Assembly (NCBI GenBank): GCA_949361645.1
Contig: OX442426.1
Coordinates: 7,829,830-7,893,829 of the forward strand
From: Spongilla lacustris
Taxonomy: Eukaryota; Porifera; Demospongiae; Spongillida; Spongillidae
Direction: 5' to 3'
DNA: 64,000 nucleotides
Within the stretch, counting starts at the first letter, position 1, and each line of letters starts with the position of its first letter. Of this stretch, positions 49,266 through 60,940 are shown one piece after another. The notes under the pieces are model-generated. The model was not told the origin of the DNA, did no database searches, and saw only the letters and a program-made list of their open reading frames with translations. Made by a program: the position numbers and the translations under genes.

Positions 49266-50254
49266 CAGAGGAGGAATATTACTACTACAGTATTTCAATC
49301 AGCTATTGTGAGCAAGGCATCAGAATAGGGTCAGCCATTGCACATGTAAAGAGTGAAATGGATTGTTCGTTTTCACTTTCTATGGCAAGCACTGGCAATC
49401 AACATAGCCAAGCACTCCTCAACGTTCCTTCCCAGAGCTGGCATTAGCTCACGCTGAACCTCAAATGATGTATGTTCTGGGGATTAGTATCGACACTAAA
49501 TTTTGATAAGGAGGGAGGGGGGAGGGGGAGGAAGGTGCCTTGTAGGCAGACAGGCTTTGATGTTCCTGCTAAGACAACCAAGTGTGTCTAATATCATATA
49601 CAGGTGGGTTGGACATCCTTGTCTCATCAACACATTGGGGGATTTCTTTTATCAAAGCCAACCATCCCTATCCCAATCAAAGAAAGTGCTCAGTGCATCT
49701 CAGTTGCTATGGAGACTACTAGTGACCTAGTGCTTGTGTGAACTCATGGTTCATTACAGTTGCAGTAGTGCCATAAAGGATTCCAGGCAATACCAAAGAA
49801 GACCGCTTCTCATACCGGCTACGTAATGCACCATCAAGTTACCAGTACAAAATTTCTTTATTAGATTTCGAGGTGGCCTGGTATCAATGTGCACCTTTGG
49901 GTGCCACGAGAGTGGCGTGGCCCTGGTATCAATGGTGCACATTTGAGTGCTGCATTTGAGCATAAGGGAGTGTGGTAGGAGGTGTGGAGGTGCCTGTTTT
50001 GAATGACGCACAATGTTTTCCACATCCTGGACATAACTTCAAGGAGACCATTTGCAGGATGAGGGAGGGGAGGAGCAATTTTGGCATGACCCATCTTATG
50101 ACTATTAATGCAATGGACCCTTGCAGGTGGTTAAGTATTATTGAATTTAGATGGTGCAGCTAACAATGACAGTTGCACTCAATAGACCACTTGAGTGAAA
50201 GATCAGAAGGAAGTCATACCTGGTGGACAAACCACAGTGGTTGCTTAGAGAAAA

Positions 50255-50640
50255 AAAAAAAAAAGTCACATCGGCAGACTGTGATTTTCAGTATTGTCTG
50301 GCTGGTGGTGTAGATGGACATTGTATGTATGTGGCAGTTACAGTTAAAAAAAACCTACGCACTCTTACTACGGTTAAAGCATGCTGTACCTGGCCCGTTG
50401 GCTCACTTAAACGGCTCAGGACTGGTATGCCAGTCCCCCTGTAATGCTGGTAGCGCAGCTGGAAGGAATGGACCTGAGAACACGACACACTAATGACTAT
50501 CACCAGGCAACCACCATGGTTTGTCCACCAGATATGACATTTAATGACTTCCACTCTCTCAAAAAGGAGTGCGGTCCACCCAGTACCACAGGCATTACTT
50601 GATATCTGCATACATGTACATGTACCCTTAGGTGAACCAC
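50255..50640 (+). pseudogene. Possible SWIM-finger relic, second copy
   Basis: The plus strand reads DCDFQYCLAGGVDGHCMYVA, resembling a SWIM-type C-x-C...G-x-C-x-H finger with the final His replaced by Tyr. ACCTWPVGS and GMPVP follow, and after a frame change MLVAQLEGMDL and TFNDFHSLKKECGPP. The order (finger, Cys/Trp segment, short linker) resembles the multicopy gene type at 17.1 kb. The first Cys ligand and the frame are imperfect. Confidence 0.35.
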
Positions 50641-52088
50641 ACCATCTTTCTTATTCAATTATCAATTCAATTATCACATCATCTAATTTTAATTACCACA
50701 CCATCTGCTTGAGCATTCCCACTAATTTGATGTGCTAATTCAATTATGTGATAAACAGCACTTATACACCACACCATGCCAGCATACACTGGTTAGATTA
50801 GATTAAAATTAATCAGAATATAAGTACTAAATAATAAATACTTGCTGGTAATTAGAACAAATGCTTTTAATATATCAAATTGAAATTTAAGGCCCAAAGA
50901 TATTTGATTTCAGAGGGACCAGATATGAAAGAAGCACATTTTTTTTCTACTGGGTGGCACGATAGCAACACAGTACCCCATATTGATTCAATACACAATG
51001 TATTATAATTACATTCCTCGAGCCGCCACCAACAAAAGCCTGGCAACAACTGCCCCACAAGTACACTATTGGCCTTTAATGTCTAATATCCTGGGTGTCA
51101 ACCAAGGGGCACATTTGTACACCACGATGAAACAGAAAACTGTAGTGCCGTTCAAGCATTCCAGCTATGTTTGATGAAGGTTTTGCCATGTTGTACAAGT
51201 CCTTTCTGTCTGGACTGAAACATTCCAGCCCCAAAACGATTGATTTAAATTGCACGGGATAGCTTCACTAAATTGTTATAAGAATTTGGGCCTTTGAGTG
51301 TTTTGGCTCAGAAAAGGACATGTACAACACGACAAAACCATCAAACATCAACGGTATGCTTGAATGCAAATAACCCTTTGTTTTCTGTGACAACACAGTG
51401 TACAAACATGCCCCAAGGTTGACCCCCCCCCCCTCCAAGTACATTGTATAAACATTAAAATGGACCACCCGAAACAGCAGTGTCCCCTCTGTATAGCTCT
51501 CTGCAGCAGAATCATATACAGTAGGATTAAAGATCTACTATCTAAATATAAGTATATTAATACACCCACACACAAATGTATAGTACCTTGGAATTTATTA
51601 CGACTTCAATCATTGTTCAAGATAACAGAATTACTTAATCTGTGCTCAAGTGACTTTACGACTTTCCAAGGAAAAGTGGCATTGTTCACGCCATAGAGCT
51701 GCAACCCGATAAGCTATTGATTTGAAAGTCTTCTCTGCTGAGTGTAGAGATGTATTTTGGTAAGCACTGTACTTTGTTTGCCACACAATAGAGAGGTTCA
51801 GCATACACACACCTCACTGAGGCATGTCAGAAGAATCTGCAATTGGGTACATAATATTGCTAAAGCCAGTCCTGCCATCTGCGCCAGCACCACATCATTA
51901 GCCTCACAACTAGAAGCTTCAAAGTATGGCCAAGTAAGTGCTTGTTTTGTGAGCATTCCGGGGCAATTGCATTGTTTGTCAAACTTATAATTAACTACTG
52001 GAGTAATCCATAGCACCAGGGCTGTTTCAGCAGTGTAGCAAATAGCAAGCCCTTCTAACACCTGGTGAGTGAGGCATAATTTTTGCCG

Positions 52089-52090
<2 letters not shown>

Positions 52091-52150
<60 letters not shown>
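52091..52150. repeat. Poly(C) tract, 60 bases
   Basis: Sixty uninterrupted C residues, about 160 bp before an assembly gap. Confidence 0.95.
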
Positions 52151-52313
52151 ACCAGTCCAAAGACCTTGCATGTTTGTCAGCAAATTTTCCACCCGTGAAG
52201 CACAGCAACAAATAATCATTTTAGGTCAGTATCTTACCAATGTTGTGGTAATATGTTCAGCTACCACCCCCGCATACAGGCCCATAAATTATTAGTGCAT
52301 ACATGTACATGTG

Positions 52314-52513
52314 NNNNNNNNNNNNNNNNNNNNNNNNNNNNNNNNNNNNNNNNNNNNNNNNNNNNNNNNNNNNNNNNNNNNNNNNNNNNNNNNNNNNNNN
52401 NNNNNNNNNNNNNNNNNNNNNNNNNNNNNNNNNNNNNNNNNNNNNNNNNNNNNNNNNNNNNNNNNNNNNNNNNNNNNNNNNNNNNNNNNNNNNNNNNNNN
52501 NNNNNNNNNNNNN
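52314..52513. other. Assembly gap, 200 N
   Basis: Exactly 200 unknown bases between the PSMC2 side and the IRF side. Distance and orientation across it are unknown. Confidence 0.99.
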
Positions 52514-52814
52514 GGATTTTTGAACACCTTTTTTATCCCGTAATACTCTAGGCAGGCGGCAAAAGTCTGAGCTAGATGTGTGATCTCTTTGGCATTGCAC
52601 ATTGACCAGTGGGGCTGTTATAATGCATGGCTTATAACGATAAACTGCATACTTAATGAGTTCAGACTGCACTGCTGGATGCATGTGGTGGTTGGGTGTA
52701 CATGTGATAGTGGGTGTGGTCATATTCCCAATCAAAGTGGGTGGGTTCACAAACAATATCTTTTTCCCTTTAACCTAACAATGTAATTGATGTCATGTGT
52801 ATTGCTTCATGCAG

Positions 52815-53352
52815 TTGGCTATTCAAATTCAAATTCCTATCAGTCAAACCAGTTGAACCAGTCAATCCAGTCGAGCGAACCTTCAAGTCCAGTTGTAAGT
52901 GGAACCGTGTAGCAGTGTTTGTGGGTGTAGGAGGGTATGTGTGTGAGTATATGTGTGGGTATAATATCACCTCCAGATCAACATTTCTGGGGGCATGGTT
53001 GGGTTACAGAGGAGCATTGCTGTAAGAGGTTGAATAGTTTCTACAAACATCTTCCATTGGGGTCATTAGTGAACCTTGTCCCCCTTGTGTGGGGTTGGAT
53101 TTGCGGGTCGGAATTATCACCTTCTGTGAAACGGTATCTTTCCTGTTTTGAATGGGGGCTAAATATATATATATATATATATGTGCATCACTTTTCTTTG
53201 CTGTGGCATGAGTCAAGGTGCTTGGTGGAGGTGTGTGGTCTGTGTGGCTTGCCATGGGGCATGTTTGTGTGTGGCAAGGTGTTTGTGGTGGCAAGGTGTT
53301 TGTGGTATTGTGTGGGTGTTTGGAATGTGTGTGGTGGTGATACACCTTTGCT

Positions 53353-53394
<42 letters not shown>

Positions 53395-54609
53395 TTCTCT
53401 TCCCCTGTGTGCGTCTGCAGGATGTTGAGAAGAAGGATCCTGATGTGCAAGATGAGATGATGCATTTGGAAGAGACCAATCACAGGACACCACGTGGGTG
53501 GAGGGTATTTGTTCTTGTCGGGGGGGGGGGGGGGGGGGGGGGGGTCTGTTGGGATGGGGAGGAGGGGGAGGTCTGTTGGGATGGGGAGGAGGGCTACTGT
53601 ACAGAATGAGAATGTTTTTGAAACTGCCAAGTTAGGACTTAGGACCAGATGTTTGCAAACTTGAAAGGCCCTTCCTAATTTTGAATAGAGCGAGCATGCA
53701 CTACATACTTTTCTGTGTTCTTGCCTGTACTAGTAGGACCAAAGCTTTTTAGAAAACCTGGCAGTGTGGGAGCCGAAAGTCCCTGATTGCAAGATAGTGG
53801 CCTGTACTAGTAGTGTCCCTAATAAGCTTCCTCTTCTGGTCACATTTGTAGGACCAAAGCTTTTTAGAAAACCTGGCAGTGTGGGAGCCGAAAGTCCCTG
53901 ATTGCAAGATAGTGGCCTGTACTAGTAGTGTCACTAATAAGCTTCCTCTTCTGGTCACATTTGTAGGACCAAAGCTTTTTAGAAAACCTGGCAGTGTGGG
54001 AGCCAAAAGTCCCTGATTGCAAGATAGTGAAAGTGAAAATGTGTCGATTTTGTACCATGAAGTAAACAGTGTAGTGTTTGCGTGTGTTGACCATTGATGG
54101 ATTAATGTTTTCAGTGTTTTAAGTATGCTGGTGTTTATGAATGCCAAACCCAGACCATATTTGTGCTTGCCATATGCTCGCGTGCTCATCATGTGTCATC
54201 ATGTGCTCATCATGTGTCATCATGTGTCATCATGTGCTCATCATGTGTCATCATGTGTCATCATGTGCTCATCATGTGCTCATCATGTGCTCATCATGTG
54301 CTCACATTGCAGCTCCAGCAAGCAACACACCAACAGACCTGTCAAACATGAAGTCCCTAGTCCCCATCCCACTTGTCGACCTCTCCGATCACGACCGTCC
54401 CGAGAGGATGCGGGACTGGCTAGTGCGCATGATCAACAGTGGGCGGTTCCCGGGACTGAAGTGGCTGGACAAAGAGAAAATGATATTCAGAGTTCCCTGG
54501 ATCCATGCCAAGAAGAGAGACTACAACCAGGAGAGGGATGCGGCCCTCTTCAGGGAGTGGGCCATACACTCAGGTTGGTCGGTCGGTCGGTCTGTACACA
54601 CGTGTGTGT

Positions 54610-54679
<70 letters not shown>

Positions 54680-54714
54680 ATGCATGTGTGTGTGCATGCA
54701 TGTGTGTGTGCATG

Positions 54715-54755
<41 letters not shown>

Positions 54756-57700
54756 ATGCATGTGTGTGTGCATGCGTGTGTGTGTGTGTGTGTGTGTGTG
54801 TGCATGCATGTGTGTGTGTGTATGTTGTGAGAGGGGAGGGATTTGAGGGGCTTGCACATAATACTTGCATCCATTTCAAACGTGTGTTGGGAGGTTGATC
54901 TAGGAGAGGTTTATTTTTGTGACACAGAATTGATGCATGCCACCTCACTGCATGCCACCTCACTGCATGCCACCTCATTTCTTCATCTGTGTACACATTG
55001 TATTACACACACACACACACTCATTCCTCACAGGAAAATTTGGTGATGGATCCGACGTTACCACCTGGAAGATCAACTTCCGCTGTGCCCTGAACGGTCT
55101 AAAGGACATCATCGAGAGACGTGAACTGGAGGAGCCGGATTGCCGGGTGTACCAAATGCTTCCCTCCACGAACACAGGACGCAGAAGGAAGCGAAGACGG
55201 ACATATTACTCGGAGATACTCTCCTACCAGCCACCTGATAAGGACATGCGACCTCGCTTGGACGCTATGAGTCCAAATGGGTCATCACTCTCTACACCTA
55301 CACCCACATCCAGTAAGTTTAGCAGGTGTGTGGGGGGGTGGGATGGGGTGGGTGAGGTTGCACGTGATGAGTGGACCCCGTGACCCTTTTGATTCAAGGG
55401 TGTGGCAGGAGTAAGGTTATTGTTAATTGTTGATGTAGAGGATGAGCGTGTGCAACCTTGTATCTACTTCCTCCTCCTCCTCCTCCTCCTCCTCCTCCCC
55501 TCCTCCTCCTCCTCCTCCCCTCCTCCTCCTCCTCCTCCTCCTCCCCTCCTCCCCTCCTCTTCCCCTCCTCCTCCTCCTCCCCCTCCCCCTCCTCCCCTCC
55601 TCCATCTCCTCTACATGCTTCTATTTCCACTTTCTGTGTCTCCTTTTATCCCCTCCACCTTATCTTCATATTTTAGTTTCAATGTTACCGCTGGTCACCA
55701 GAAGCGTTCCCCTCCACCTTCCCCTCCAAAGTATCTCCTCCCCGACCACGCCCATGTCCACACCCATGACCCCTCTTGGAGTAGTACAGACATTCAAGAC
55801 AGTGCTCCCCGGAGGGGGGTTCCGGTCTTCCTCCACCACAGAGGACCATACAGCAGTCCACATGAACAGGGATTTGTACACCCACCATCCACAGACACCA
55901 TCACCTTCAACACCACATGTCATGTCACCTGTGGCAGTGTCTCATCCCGAAGTGAAAACAGGTAAGGGAGGAGAGGAGGGAGGGAGGAGAGGGAGAGGGA
56001 GGGAGGAAAGAAAGAGAGCCTTTGATGGATATTGTCATGTGCAAAGGTACATTATGGCACATTGTAGCATGTCTCCATTTTGTACAAACTTGTGACCCTT
56101 TTGGTCCTGTAGTCATTCTTAGCAGCTGCAATAGCACATGCTCACCTGGCCGCAAAGATAACTTTACCTAAACCTCAGCATTTCTAGGGGACAGCTCTTT
56201 TTATTCAAAATTATTATATTGTAATTACGATGGCACTGGTCAACAGGCTTTCCGCATACCAAAGCAACCTGCAAAAGCTAGTCCAATTGGCGCCCAACCG
56301 ATATTAAATATACTTGGTTCAGGGGAAAATGGAATATCAGAGCAGCAGAATCTTGAGTTCTTATCAACCCACAATGGAGACAATAGTATGGGTGGTAGGG
56401 CATATGTGAACCCTGGTAGGGTTGTGTAAGCTTATACAGTGTTAGTGTGGAGATCATACAATGTGTTGTGTAACATTTGCCAACTACCAGCTTTGCTGCG
56501 TGCTTTGATGCACCGCAACACCTCTATGTATTATATTGTGTTGTATAACCTAGGAGGACTGAGGTTAGAAGAGGGAGTAGGAGGGGAACTAGGGAGAGGG
56601 GAGGTTAGGAGTACTAGCAGGGGTACTAGGGGAGAGCAGGGATACAAAGGAATCCCTTACCTGAGGGTAATGGCTTCTGATTGCGGAGGACAGAATATCA
56701 AAGACTTGATGAGTTGACACCTGTGTGTTTTTAGCTTGGCTTCAAGGTTGAGGCTTTGTATTTATTTGCGCTCAATGCATAGTTTAGAAATTTAAAATGT
56801 TTAGATCAAGGACTTGATTAGATGTTGTTGTATTGTGATGTCATGGTGATGGGAAAACTGAAATTATGATTAGTACATGTGGTTTCATACAAGTACATCT
56901 TCCATTCTGTAGTTCTGCATGCCACACCCACATTTTACCCATTGCTGCGAAGTGGACCAGTCTACTGCCCCCCAGTAGAATTTGCAAACAGTAAGTCATC
57001 ACCTGTCATCCCTCCATCACCTCCACCATTCCTTCCTCTCCTCCCCCTCCCCAATTCCTTCTTCTCCCCTCCCCAATTCCTTCCTCTCCCTCTCCACGAA
57101 GGTCCCACAGCACTCATCATCAGAATCTTGTATGGCTCCATCACCGTCCACATGGAAACCATTGACTGTTCAAAGGGATGTCGCATCTTCTACGGACCTC
57201 TCCACTGTCGCACCATATTGAGCCAAGAGGAGGAGGAGAAGCTGTTTGGTCCCCTGGAGGCTTGCCAGGTGTCCCTCTCCCCCCGCCACCCAGCCCCCCT
57301 TGCAAACACTGTCTTTAAGACCCTGAAGAGGGGGCTGGTGTTGGACGTTGAGGACGGCGCCATTTATGCCACTGCACTCTGCCAAGCGGTCGTATATTAT
57401 GGCACATCTCCTGTCAGACATGCCACTTCTCTGCAGAAGGAGCAGAGAAGTAAAGTGTTTGATTACCACAACGGGTTCACACCCAGTCTCAAGCAGAGCA
57501 CGGAGGTACACCTCCCCCTGCCCAAACCCTACGCAATATTCAGCCTCGGGCAGCCCTGGGGACCAGACCGGCCTCTGAGCGGGAACTTGATCACCATAGT
57601 GGTGACCTGTTGCCAGGCGCTGAACGACCTACGTGTGAGGAACTTGCCCATCTACGATGACCTTCTCTTTGAGGCACAGGAGAGCAAAGACGTGCGCATC

Positions 57701-57784
57701 CTGTCCCCCACCAATGGGGACGTTGAGGCTGAGGATTTCCTGAACCCTAGAGTGGGTGTGGCTACTACCTCTGCTTCTAGCTAA
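52815..57784 (+). CDS. IRF: Interferon regulatory factor with DNA-binding and association domains (5' end missing)
   Basis: Transcription factor of the IRF family, acting in the nucleus on GAAA-type elements. Exons in phase: 52815-52894, 53421-53493, 54313-54573, 55034-55312, 55677-55961, 56913-56990, 57102-57784. The first two encode an acidic/Asn-Ser head. Exons 54313 and 55034 encode the winged-helix domain with five spaced Trp: RDWLVRMINS, GLKWLDKEKMIF, RVPWIHAKK, REWAIHSG and recognition helix TTWKINFRCAL, followed by a basic GRRRKRRR. A Pro/Ser/Thr linker follows. The last exon encodes the SMAD-like IRF association domain: LIIRILYGS, GCRIFYGP, QVVYYG-like and PYAIFSLGQPWGPDRPL. The exon with the initiator ATG is not found between the gap and 52815. 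Another open segment (56251-56411) looks coding but does not fit the phase. Partners cannot be predicted. Confidence 0.93.
53357..53393. repeat. (CA)n microsatellite
   Basis: CA tract 27 bp upstream of the IRF acceptor at 53420. Confidence 0.9.
53520..53544. repeat. Poly(G) tract
   Basis: About 25 G residues in an IRF intron, followed by a GGGATGGGGAGGAGGG duplication. Confidence 0.9.
53733..54035. repeat. ~116-bp tandem triplication in an IRF intron
   Basis: Three successive starts of AGGACCAAAGCTTTTTAGAA (about 53735, 53850, 53966), each followed by the same text through CAAGATAGTG. The first two also share CCTGTACTAGTAGTGTC. Confidence 0.95.
54180..54305. repeat. 11-bp TCATCATGTGC repeat
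   Basis: About a dozen units of TCATCATGTG(C/T), ending just before the acceptor of the IRF DNA-binding exon at 54313. Confidence 0.9.
54600..54822. repeat. TG/CATG compound microsatellite
   Basis: About 220 bp of TG with CATGCATG interruptions, in the intron that splits the IRF DNA-binding domain. Confidence 0.95.
55470..55605. repeat. (CCT)n polypyrimidine tract
   Basis: About 135 bp of CCT/CCCCT repeats in an IRF intron, 70 bp before the acceptor at 55676. Confidence 0.9.
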
Positions 57785-58193
57785 GTTCAAAAAGAACCAA
57801 CCAAAAAAAAAAAAAACACAAAAAATGGAATATCAAACTTGAAACCACCATTAACCTACCTTATGGGTCTAGTTTGTTGTGTTTGTTGCACTTTCTTCAT
57901 TTCTCGTCTACTGTGGAGACATATAGCTTTGTTAGTGTCTTTATTTGTGTTAAATATTTAAATGGCAGAACTAATGTGCTTTTTGTTTTTTGTTGTTTTT
58001 TTTTTTTGGATTCTTTATTCTATTTTTCAATATTTGGAGTGTTTTGAATTGTGCGCCGCATATCGCATATACATGTACACCGTATCTGGTCTCGTGCACA
58101 GACCCCATGCATCACTTCGTCTCGTGCACAGACCCTTGTTCGATACGTCGGTCTGAGTTCAAATTAATGTAAAGTGAAGATGTACAATGAATG
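57785..58193. other. IRF 3' flank
   Basis: Contains an A-run just after the IRF stop and a T-run near 58000; presumably 3' UTR. A duplicated CTCGTGCACAGACCC occurs at about 58090 and 58121. No gene was seen. Confidence 0.5.
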
Positions 58194-59603
58194 CAGGGTT
58201 GCCGAAGGCCAGTCCGGCCTGCCAGGCCGGACATTTAGCTTGGCCTGGCAGGCCGGACCGTGACCTGACAGGCCGGCAGGCCGGGATCCACCCACTTATT
58301 ATAATAAATTATTAATTCATTTCGCGATGTCTATAGCTATATATGGGACAGTTTCCGAGATAACTTCCTATGTTTTATAACATTTGAATTGCTGTATCTG
58401 CCGAACAATAAAGGCTATCGACTACCTATTTTCAACGCTTCATACTACACCATTGCCCTAGGGTAAAATACCTAGGGTAAAATACATTATTGTGTCTTGC
58501 ACTTGCTCAGTACCATCATTGCAACGTTCGATACCCCACCAGGTTCAAACCCAACATAACTTTCTGTAGGAGTAATCAAATCGCTTCAAATTCGGTTTGT
58601 AGGTAGAGAGGTCCTATATCTATCGATTTGTTCTATTCGTTAATTTTTATGCCATCCGTTACGGAGATATAGTTGAACAAACTACGTGCACTTTTTTCCG
58701 CCGGCTCTATACGCGGCAATGATACAATCACCGCCTCCCATGCTTTGAGCGTGACGCGATTTGCCCAAATCATCGGCGCGAATCGAGCGGGAAAATGTGC
58801 ACTTACGTAGTTTGTTCAACTATATCTCCGTAATGGATGGCATAAAAAGTAACGAATAGAACAAATCGATAGATATAGGACCTCTTTACCTGCAAACCGA
58901 ATTTGAAGCGATTTGATTACTCCTACATAAAGTTATGTTGGGTTTGAACCTGATGGGTATCCAACGTTGCAATGCTGGCACGGAGCAAGTGCAAGACACC
59001 AAAATGTATTTTACCATAGAGCAATGGTGTAGTACGTAGTTATGAAAATAGGAAGTCAGTAGCCTAATAATACCGTTCGATTCAAACGTTCTAACACGAT
59101 CATTTTATAACGTTATAAAACATAGGAAGTTTTCTCGGAAACTGTCGCATATATAATTATGATTATAGTAATAATTATAGTTATTATACAATCAGCTGGT
59201 AATGGTTACAATTTATAGTTACAAATTACAGATACAGAAACTGAGTCTGAGATATATAACATGCAGTGATGTATCGATGCAAACAGCGCGCTTGCTATCT
59301 AAATACTTGTAATTAACCATGCATTGTGCTTCAGCATGACACTCGCCTCCAAACGTTGAGGGAGAAGGTTCCATCTCTGGCGCTGTTGAATCAGCTTAGC
59401 TCGCGAAAACACCCGCTCGGATGGAGCTGAAGAAGTATGAATTTTAAATAAATTGTTTAATAATATCATAATGTTTTGTGGCTAGCCATGAATTTTAAAT
59501 AAATTGTTTAATATTATCCGACCTGGCAGGCCGGCCTGGCAGGCCGGGGCTGTCAGGCCGGCCGGTCATAGGCCGGACCCCGGCCTGACTTTCGGCAACC
59601 CTG
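58194..59603. mobile_element. Non-autonomous hAT-type element with 8-bp target duplication
   Basis: Both ends carry the inverted terminal repeat CAGGGTTGCCGAA (58194 onward, and its complement ending at 59603). They are flanked by identical 8-bp duplications AATGAATG (58186-58193 and 59604-59611). CAGGG termini with 8-bp duplications are the hallmark of hAT elements. Subterminal regions carry many copies of GGCCTGGCAGGCCGG-like palindromic motifs. No transposase is encoded. The interior holds a foldback structure (listed separately). Confidence 0.88.
58335..59155. repeat. Long inverted repeat nested in the hAT-type element
   Basis: Arms of roughly 360 bp (about 58335-58700 and 58790-59155) around a ~90-bp spacer. 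Matching segments include GACAGTTTCCGAGA with TCTCGGAAACTGTC, GGAGTAATCAAATCGCTTC with its complement near 58905-58925, and GTTGAACAAACTACGTGCAC with its complement near 58797-58825. The inner part is related to the repeat at 1103-1345. Confidence 0.85.
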
Positions 59604-59611
59604 AATGAATG

Positions 59612-60263
59612 TGACAAGGATTCGTCCACCTTGATTGGGATAAATCAAATATTCGATCGCCATTGCACGGATAAAAAATGACAATTCAAGGTTTAAGGAA
59701 ACGGTCTATCTAAATGTCAATATATATGGCGTGACTAGTACTTCGTGCCCAGACCCATGCATCGCAGCTACAGCGTAGGGGTAGCAGCTGGGTGTGGTTT
59801 TTTTAAAATCGCGAAACGAGCCAATCAAATTGCTATGCGTTGTGACGTCATAAATTAGGACAGCTTGATGGGTGTTCATGTTACTCTAGCTAGCTCCCAA
59901 ATATTTTGTATTCAGTACTATTTAGATTTTGCTTTTGTGGAGGACAACAGCTCATTACATCATCCCAGTGTGTTCATCATGCATCATCTATGTGAGGTAC
60001 ATCTGTACCGTAGTATCGTGCCCAGACCCTTTAACCGCAACTACAGTGCGTACTAGGGGGGGGAGGGGAGGGGGCGGGCCGCGGGGGTTCTGTAATACGC
60101 TACTACTAAGTATGCACGAAAAATGTGGAAGGGGAGGGGGGCTGTCCACTTCAGGCCCAATACGAGAAGGGGGCGACAGTTTTCAGCTATTACGGTTTGT
60201 TTTTTTTTTTAATTGGGGTGTTTCCGGGCAACGCAAAACTAGTCTGGGTACCCGACTGATGGT
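59612..60263. other. Non-coding stretch between mobile elements
   Basis: Contains two relatives of the text CGTGCCCAGACCC (about 59747 and 60019) followed by GCA(G/A)CTACAG(C/T)G, and a G-rich patch near 60055-60085. No gene was seen. Confidence 0.5.
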
Positions 60264-60729
60264 TGGCCTTTACTTGAAAGATCGGAGTACGATAAACGTC
60301 ACGTCTGGAGTAAAAACCACAGCGGTTGCCTAGAGACAGTGGCACGTTCGTGGACCTTTGCGTAATAAAATGGCAACGCTCGGAGTCATTCAGTCATTGA
60401 TCCTTCGGCCGATCCAGTTCCTGATCAAACTACTAGTATGCTGCCAACAGTAAGTTTGACCGAGTCTGACATACCCAGAGCCTTTTTAAAGCCATCCATT
60501 TTAAAGGCTCCGGGTATGTCAGACTCTGTCAAGCTTACTGTTGGCAGCATAGTTTGACCAGGAACTGGATCGGCCGTAGGATCACTGTCCGAGCGGGAAG
60601 GAATGACTCCGAGCGTTGCCATTGTATTACGCAAAGGTCCGCGAACGTGACACAATGTCTCTAGGCAACCGCGTGGTTTTTACTCCAGACGTGACGTTTA
60701 TCGTACTACCGATCTTTCATGCAAAGGCC
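60264..60729. mobile_element. Foldback element, ~230-bp inverted arms
   Basis: Left arm about 60264-60490 and right arm about 60500-60729 are near-complementary over their length, e.g. GATAAACGTCACGTCTGGAG against its complement near 60685-60705, and CCGATCCAGTTCCTGATCAA against TTGACCAGGAACTGGATCGG. The loop is about 10 bp. There is no coding capacity and no clear target duplication. Confidence 0.85.
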
Positions 60730-60821
60730 GGCTCCATTGTGCTTCCTATCCTTGGAGTACTGCCGGAATTCCTTTATTCATTTAAGCCCTACCTTTCTAG
60801 CATGAATCGCGCGAGGCTACT

Positions 60822-60940
60822 TAGCCTCGTCCCCAGGCCCTATTTTTATATTAAAGTTAGCGGGGACAAAAATATTTTTATTATATTATTTTTTGTCCCC
60901 GCTAACTTTAATATAAAAATAGGGCCTGGGGACGAGGCTA
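60822..60940. mobile_element. 119-bp perfect palindromic MITE-like element
   Basis: Arms of 51 bp are exact complements: TAGCCTCGTCCCCAGGCCCT onward from 60822, returning to end at 60940. The loop is a 17-bp AT-only sequence. The terminal TA could be a target duplication. Confidence 0.85.

Noticed and set aside
48557..49447. Long Gly/Arg/Glu-rich open frame (296 codons) and its Pro/Ser antisense
   Set aside because: Entirely a product of the G/A-only satellite; all frames are open and there is no start context, domain or splice signal.
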